A stretch of DNA of 14,054 nt from Candidatus Aenigmatarchaeota archaeon (GTDB lineage Archaea; Aenigmatarchaeota; Aenigmatarchaeia; QMZP01), in NCBI GenBank assembly GCA_030673725.1, contig DAOVIL010000003.1:1-14054 (forward strand), read 5' to 3'. Below the pieces are notes generated by a model, which was not told where the DNA came from, did not search any database, and saw nothing but the letters and a program-made list of their open reading frames with translations. Shown here one piece after another: positions 12,052 through 14,054 of the stretch; positions within the stretch are counted from its first letter, which is position 1, and every line of letters begins with the position of its first letter. The position numbers and the translations under genes are program-made.

Positions 12052-13032
12052 TCAGGGCAGCAGGCCCATGCATCTCCAGTTGATGGTGGCATTTCCGTCT
12101 GTTATCGAGACCACGCATGCCGGGTTGCAGTTGGGCTTGCCTTCCACATCCAGGTCAATCCACCATGTGTTGGTTATGTAGTTGCAGGTAGTGGGCTCGC
12201 CGAGCGTCCCTGTGGCGTTCACGACGCACTCGCTTGCCTCTGCTATCGCCATGGCCTCGGACAGGGTCATACCGTTGCAGTCCTCTTCGTCCACAGGCAG
12301 AAGCGCTCCTGTGCACCTCCAGTTTATCTCAGCCTCCCCTGTATCAGTGTGTATGACGCAGGCAGGATTGCAGCCTTCCTTCACAAGGTCAAGGTCAATC
12401 CACCAGGTGCTTGTGTCAGAATTGCACATATAGGTGTCCTTGAAGGTCGCGTTCTCCAGGCACTCTGTGCCTTCAGCTGCAGCCTTTGCGTCCTCCAGGC
12501 CCATGCCGTTGCATGTATCCTTGGCAGGCTCAGGCGTTTCAGGCTCTGCATCAGGCCCATTTATGACAGGCCTGAACTCCTCCTTCAGCTTCTGGCAGAA
12601 GCACTTGCACTGCCCCTCGTTCCCGCAGTGCCTTGAGCCGCTTATCGTGCAGTTCCAGAGCTCCAGGCCGGGCATCTCAGCCTCTGTCGGCCACACGCAT
12701 ACGCCCTCCAGGTACCCGTAACCCTCGCACTGGGACTGGCACTCGCCCAGGATTGGGGATGTCTCCCCTGTCTCGGAGGTGCCTGCATCCTTGAGGAAGG
12801 ACACCTGGCCAGAGGAAACAAGAAACATGACGGCGATGACAGCTATGATGACAACAGCCAACCCGACCCAAAGGCCCTTTGGCAGGCCCTTTTTGGCCTT
12901 TGCAGGCCTCTTCCTGGAAACAGCTTTTGGTGCAAAGGAAACCCTCTTCCTGGGCCTTACCGCTTTCCTCCGGACAGCCTTCTTCACAGGCCCTTTCCTT
13001 TTGGCCTTCCTTTTCACAGCTTTCTTGGGCAT
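12052..13032 (-). CDS. Membrane-anchored protein: basic cytoplasmic tail plus two Cys-rich TWWIDLD repeats
   Basis: Its 326 residues fall into four parts. Residues 1-53 are almost entirely Lys, Arg, Ala, Pro and Val (PKKAVKRKAKRKGPVKKAVRR), like a histone tail. Residues 54-74 form one membrane helix (LWVGLAVVIIAVIAVMFLV). Residues 98-146 hold eight Cys. Residues 174-326 are two tandem repeats of about 70 residues: CNGM.L..A...A....C..NAT, then C, TWWIDLD, CNPACV and INWRC.G.LLP, each with six Cys (174, 191, 203, 221, 225, 240; and 252, 269, 283, 302, 306, 321), so three disulfides per repeat are likely. The positive-inside rule puts the basic tail in the cytoplasm and the Cys-rich part outside. 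N-glycosylation sequons occur at 127, 194, 272 and 314. The repeat type occurs in exported proteins of archaea, with no function known to me. Confidence 0.85.
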   Translation of the reverse strand: MPKKAVKRKAKRKGPVKKAVRRKAVRPRKRVSFAPKAVSRKRPAKAKKGLPKGLWVGLAVVIIAVIAVMFLVSSGQVSFLKDAGTSETGETSPILGECQSQCEGYGYLEGVCVWPTEAEMPGLELWNCTISGSRHCGNEGQCKCFCQKLKEEFRPVINGPDAEPETPEPAKDTCNGMGLEDAKAAAEGTECLENATFKDTYMCNSDTSTWWIDLDLVKEGCNPACVIHTDTGEAEINWRCTGALLPVDEEDCNGMTLSEAMAIAEASECVVNATGTLGEPTTCNYITNTWWIDLDVEGKPNCNPACVVSITDGNATINWRCMGLLP

Positions 13033-13055
13033 CTGCTGTATTATTGTCAGGCTGG

Positions 13056-13066
13056 CTTAAATTTAT
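13056..13066 (-). promoter_or_regulatory. TATA box of the basic-tail membrane protein
   Basis: ATAAATTTAAG on the minus strand is centred about 29 bases before ATG 13032, in the 103-base region divergent from the ArsR-type gene. Confidence 0.5.
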
Positions 13067-13082
13067 CCAGCTTTTTTCAGGG

Positions 13083-13102
13083 AAACCCCCAAACAAATCC
13101 CA
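13083..13102 (+). promoter_or_regulatory. Shared promoter element, copy A
   Basis: AAACCCCCAAACAAATCCCA ends four bases before the TATA box (TTTATAAG, 13107-13114) of the ArsR-type gene. A near copy lies in the same position before the next gene (13730-13748), with 17 matches over 20 aligned positions including one gap. Position and repetition suggest a regulator binding site, perhaps for the ArsR-type protein itself. Confidence 0.55.
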
Positions 13103-13104
13103 CC

Positions 13105-13114
13105 CCTTTATAAG
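13105..13114 (+). promoter_or_regulatory. TATA box of the membrane-bound ArsR-type gene
   Basis: CCTTTATAAG is centred 26 bases before ATG 13136, giving a leaderless start. CACGTG (13117-13122) follows directly. Confidence 0.6.
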
Positions 13115-13135
13115 CACACGTGCGAACACTTCAAT

Positions 13136-13714
13136 ATGTTCGATGACGACAAGATTACGCTTGACAAGAGCGCATTCAAGGCCCTGGCATCAGACACCAG
13201 GGTATCCATACTGAAGCTTCTCCTCAGGAGGAGGATGACGCTTTCTGAATTGTCCAAAAAGCTGGGCATGTCAGTCTCCACCATAAAGGAGCACCTGGAA
13301 TCCTTAGTGTCTGCTGACCTGATAAAGCAGATAGACGACGGCCACAAATGGAAGTATTACGAGCTCACTAAGGCAGGAAGGGAGGTAGTCCAGCCCTCTG
13401 ACAGGAGGATAATGGTCCTTTTGGGCATATCAGCCATAGCAGCCCTGTTCGGGATGAACGGCCTGATAAGCAAGCTCTCTGCCCCTGCAGGAGGCCAGAC
13501 GTTCCTGGCAAAGGAGATGGTGAGGACGCCGATGGCCACAGGAGGCGGCGCTGCGGAGACATTGATGGAAACAGCTGCAGACACAGCCGCTGGCGCAGCC
13601 CCAGAGCTCATATCAGCCGCCCCCTCAATCCCCTACTTCGAACTCACCCTTACAGTAGTGGCCCTTATATTATTGGGCACATCGATAGGCTACCTGTACA
13701 GCAGGCGGAAGTGA
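13136..13714 (+). CDS. ArsR-type winged-helix regulator with two membrane segments
   Basis: The 192 residues begin with an ArsR-type winged helix: AFKALASDTRVSILKLLLRRRMTLSELSKKLGMSVSTIKEHLESLVSADLIKQ at about 13-65, then the wing KWKYYELTKAGREVV. The recognition helix is SVSTIKEHLESL. Membrane segments follow at about 92-112 (IMVLLGISAIAALFGMNGLIS) and 168-188 (FELTLTVVALILLGTSIGYLY), ending RRK. Topology: DNA-binding domain and C-terminus inside, residues 113-167 (Ala-, Thr- and Gly-rich) outside as a possible sensor loop. This is a one-component membrane-bound regulator layout known in archaea. No metal-binding Cys is present, so it is not a metal sensor of the classical ArsR kind. A 20-bp element next to its own promoter is repeated before the secreted protein gene downstream, suggesting autoregulation plus control of that neighbour. 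Confidence 0.85.
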   Translation: MFDDDKITLDKSAFKALASDTRVSILKLLLRRRMTLSELSKKLGMSVSTIKEHLESLVSADLIKQIDDGHKWKYYELTKAGREVVQPSDRRIMVLLGISAIAALFGMNGLISKLSAPAGGQTFLAKEMVRTPMATGGGAAETLMETAADTAAGAAPELISAAPSIPYFELTLTVVALILLGTSIGYLYSRRK

Positions 13715-13729
13715 GACTTCTTTTCGGAC

Positions 13730-13748
13730 AAACCCGCAACAAATCACA
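13730..13748 (+). promoter_or_regulatory. Shared promoter element, copy B
   Basis: AAACCCGCAACAAATCACA lies six bases upstream of the TATA-like TTATTAG (13755-13761) of the secreted protein gene. It matches copy A at 13083-13102 apart from two substitutions and one gap, in the same orientation and at nearly the same distance from TATA. Confidence 0.55.
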
Positions 13749-13752
13749 AGTG

Positions 13753-13761
13753 CCTTATTAG
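13753..13761 (+). promoter_or_regulatory. TATA-like box of the secreted protein gene
   Basis: CCTTATTAG would start transcription near 13783, leaving a leader of about 20 bases that includes the GGAGGT ribosome binding site. Confidence 0.4.
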
Positions 13762-13790
13762 GGCTTGACCAATGCTTAATCAGAAAAAAA

Positions 13791-13796
13791 GGAGGT
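13791..13796 (+). promoter_or_regulatory. Strong ribosome binding site
   Basis: GGAGGT lies six bases before ATG 13803, after a run of seven A. It is the strongest ribosome binding site in the window, in a genome region where most starts lack one, so high translation of the secreted protein is likely. Confidence 0.7.
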
Positions 13797-13802
13797 TTTC
13801 CA

Positions 13803-14054
13803 ATGGACAAGAAAATAATCATATACGTGCTGACGGTCTTCCTGGCCACCTCAATGGTCTTCCTGCACCACAATGTGGCTGCATGCATAGGTGTCGAAGG
13901 CGCCAGGTGCATCGAGCCAGCCCCCCAGGAAGCTGATGTGGTCATAATGGAGCCTGTGGATGATAGTCAACTGATAATAGCACCTATAAGCGCAGAAACA
14001 GAGCCTATTATAGCTCACCCTCCGGTAGCTCCGGGCCCTGCAGAAAGCGCAGCA
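13803..14054 (+). CDS. Secreted protein, 5' part only
   Basis: The first 84 codons of a gene that continues past the window. Residues 1-27 (MDKKIIIYVLTVFLATSMVF, then LHHNVAA) form a signal peptide, probably cut after Ala-Ala before Cys28. Cys28 and Cys36 (CIGVEGARC) could form a small disulfide loop. There is no classical lipobox, though A-A-C could be read as a weak one. The rest is Pro-, Glu- and Ala-rich (QEADVVIMEPVDDSQLIIAP, PPVAPGPAESAA) and probably an extended linker to a missing domain. A strong ribosome binding site precedes it, and its promoter shares an element with the adjacent ArsR-type gene, so it may be the target of that membrane-bound regulator. The family is not recognised. 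Confidence 0.75.
   Translation, partial: MDKKIIIYVLTVFLATSMVFLHHNVAACIGVEGARCIEPAPQEADVVIMEPVDDSQLIIAPISAETEPIIAHPPVAPGPAESAA

Noticed and set aside
11966..12118. Extension of the small Cys protein to ATG 12118.
   Set aside because: The extra part overlaps the end of the neighbouring membrane protein gene and crosses the TATA box at 11984-11994.
13117..13122. CACGTG hexamer after the TATA box of the ArsR-type gene as an operator.
   Set aside because: A six-base palindrome with no extension or second copy nearby; too short to support a site.
1..14054. CRISPR array, tRNA or rRNA genes and insertion sequences, prompted by the Cas4-like gene.
   Set aside because: No regularly spaced repeats, no cloverleaf-like gap sequence, no transposase and no terminal repeats were seen; the gaps between genes are too short to hold them.

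Overview
The window looks archaeal, and most probably comes from a small-genome, DPANN-type lineage; it cannot be placed more precisely from sequence alone. Four things point this way. TATA-like boxes sit about 24-30 bp ahead of most start codons, with no ribosome binding site between, which is leaderless archaeal transcription. The few ribosome binding sites present (GGTGA, GAGGT, GGAGGT) are at internal or leadered genes. Arg is written mostly AGG and Ile mostly ATA. Protein types are typical of archaea: an ArsR-type winged helix fused to membrane segments, a Cas4-like nuclease outside any CRISPR locus, and Cys-rich TWWIDLD extracellular repeats. TAA, TAG and TGA all end genes, so the code is standard. 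Coding density is very high; no stretch above 300 bases lacks a gene, and no tRNA, rRNA, CRISPR array or insertion sequence was seen.

Layout. 1-344: 3' end of an unknown gene. 374-2304 (+): carbamate kinase and ornithine carbamoyltransferase with overlapping start and stop, a probable ATP-yielding citrulline/carbamoyl-phosphate module. 2339-3846 (+): a receiver-like protein with a large insertion, and an unknown protein behind a short leader region with a hairpin and a possible 16-codon ORF. 3843-7360 (-): a NifX/NifB-like small protein, a polytopic membrane protein, a protein carrying an HPr-like phosphocarrier domain, two tandem paralogous lipoproteins, and a four-helix membrane protein. 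7450-9945 (+): HAD phosphatase, GNAT acetyltransferase, unknown protein, second HAD phosphatase. 9942-11015 (-): large unknown protein with split PIN-like ends. 11093-11764 (+): Cas4-like nuclease. 11765-13032 (-): small Cys-containing protein, and a membrane-anchored protein with a histone-tail-like basic N-terminus and two Cys-rich repeats. 13136-end (+): membrane-bound ArsR-type regulator and a secreted protein cut off by the window end.

How it fits together. Three strand-convergent junctions have overlaps of 4, 4 and 0 bp, so transcription of one gene must run into or stop inside its neighbour. The strongest candidates for something undescribed are: the HPr-like domain in an archaeal protein, with both the phosphoryl His and the regulatory Ser kept and no PTS gene nearby; a 19-20 bp element repeated just upstream of the TATA boxes of the membrane-bound ArsR gene and its secreted neighbour, suggesting a small envelope-sensing regulon; and a 27-bp inverted repeat lying on the promoter of the PIN-like gene, which is divergent from a Cas4-like nuclease.
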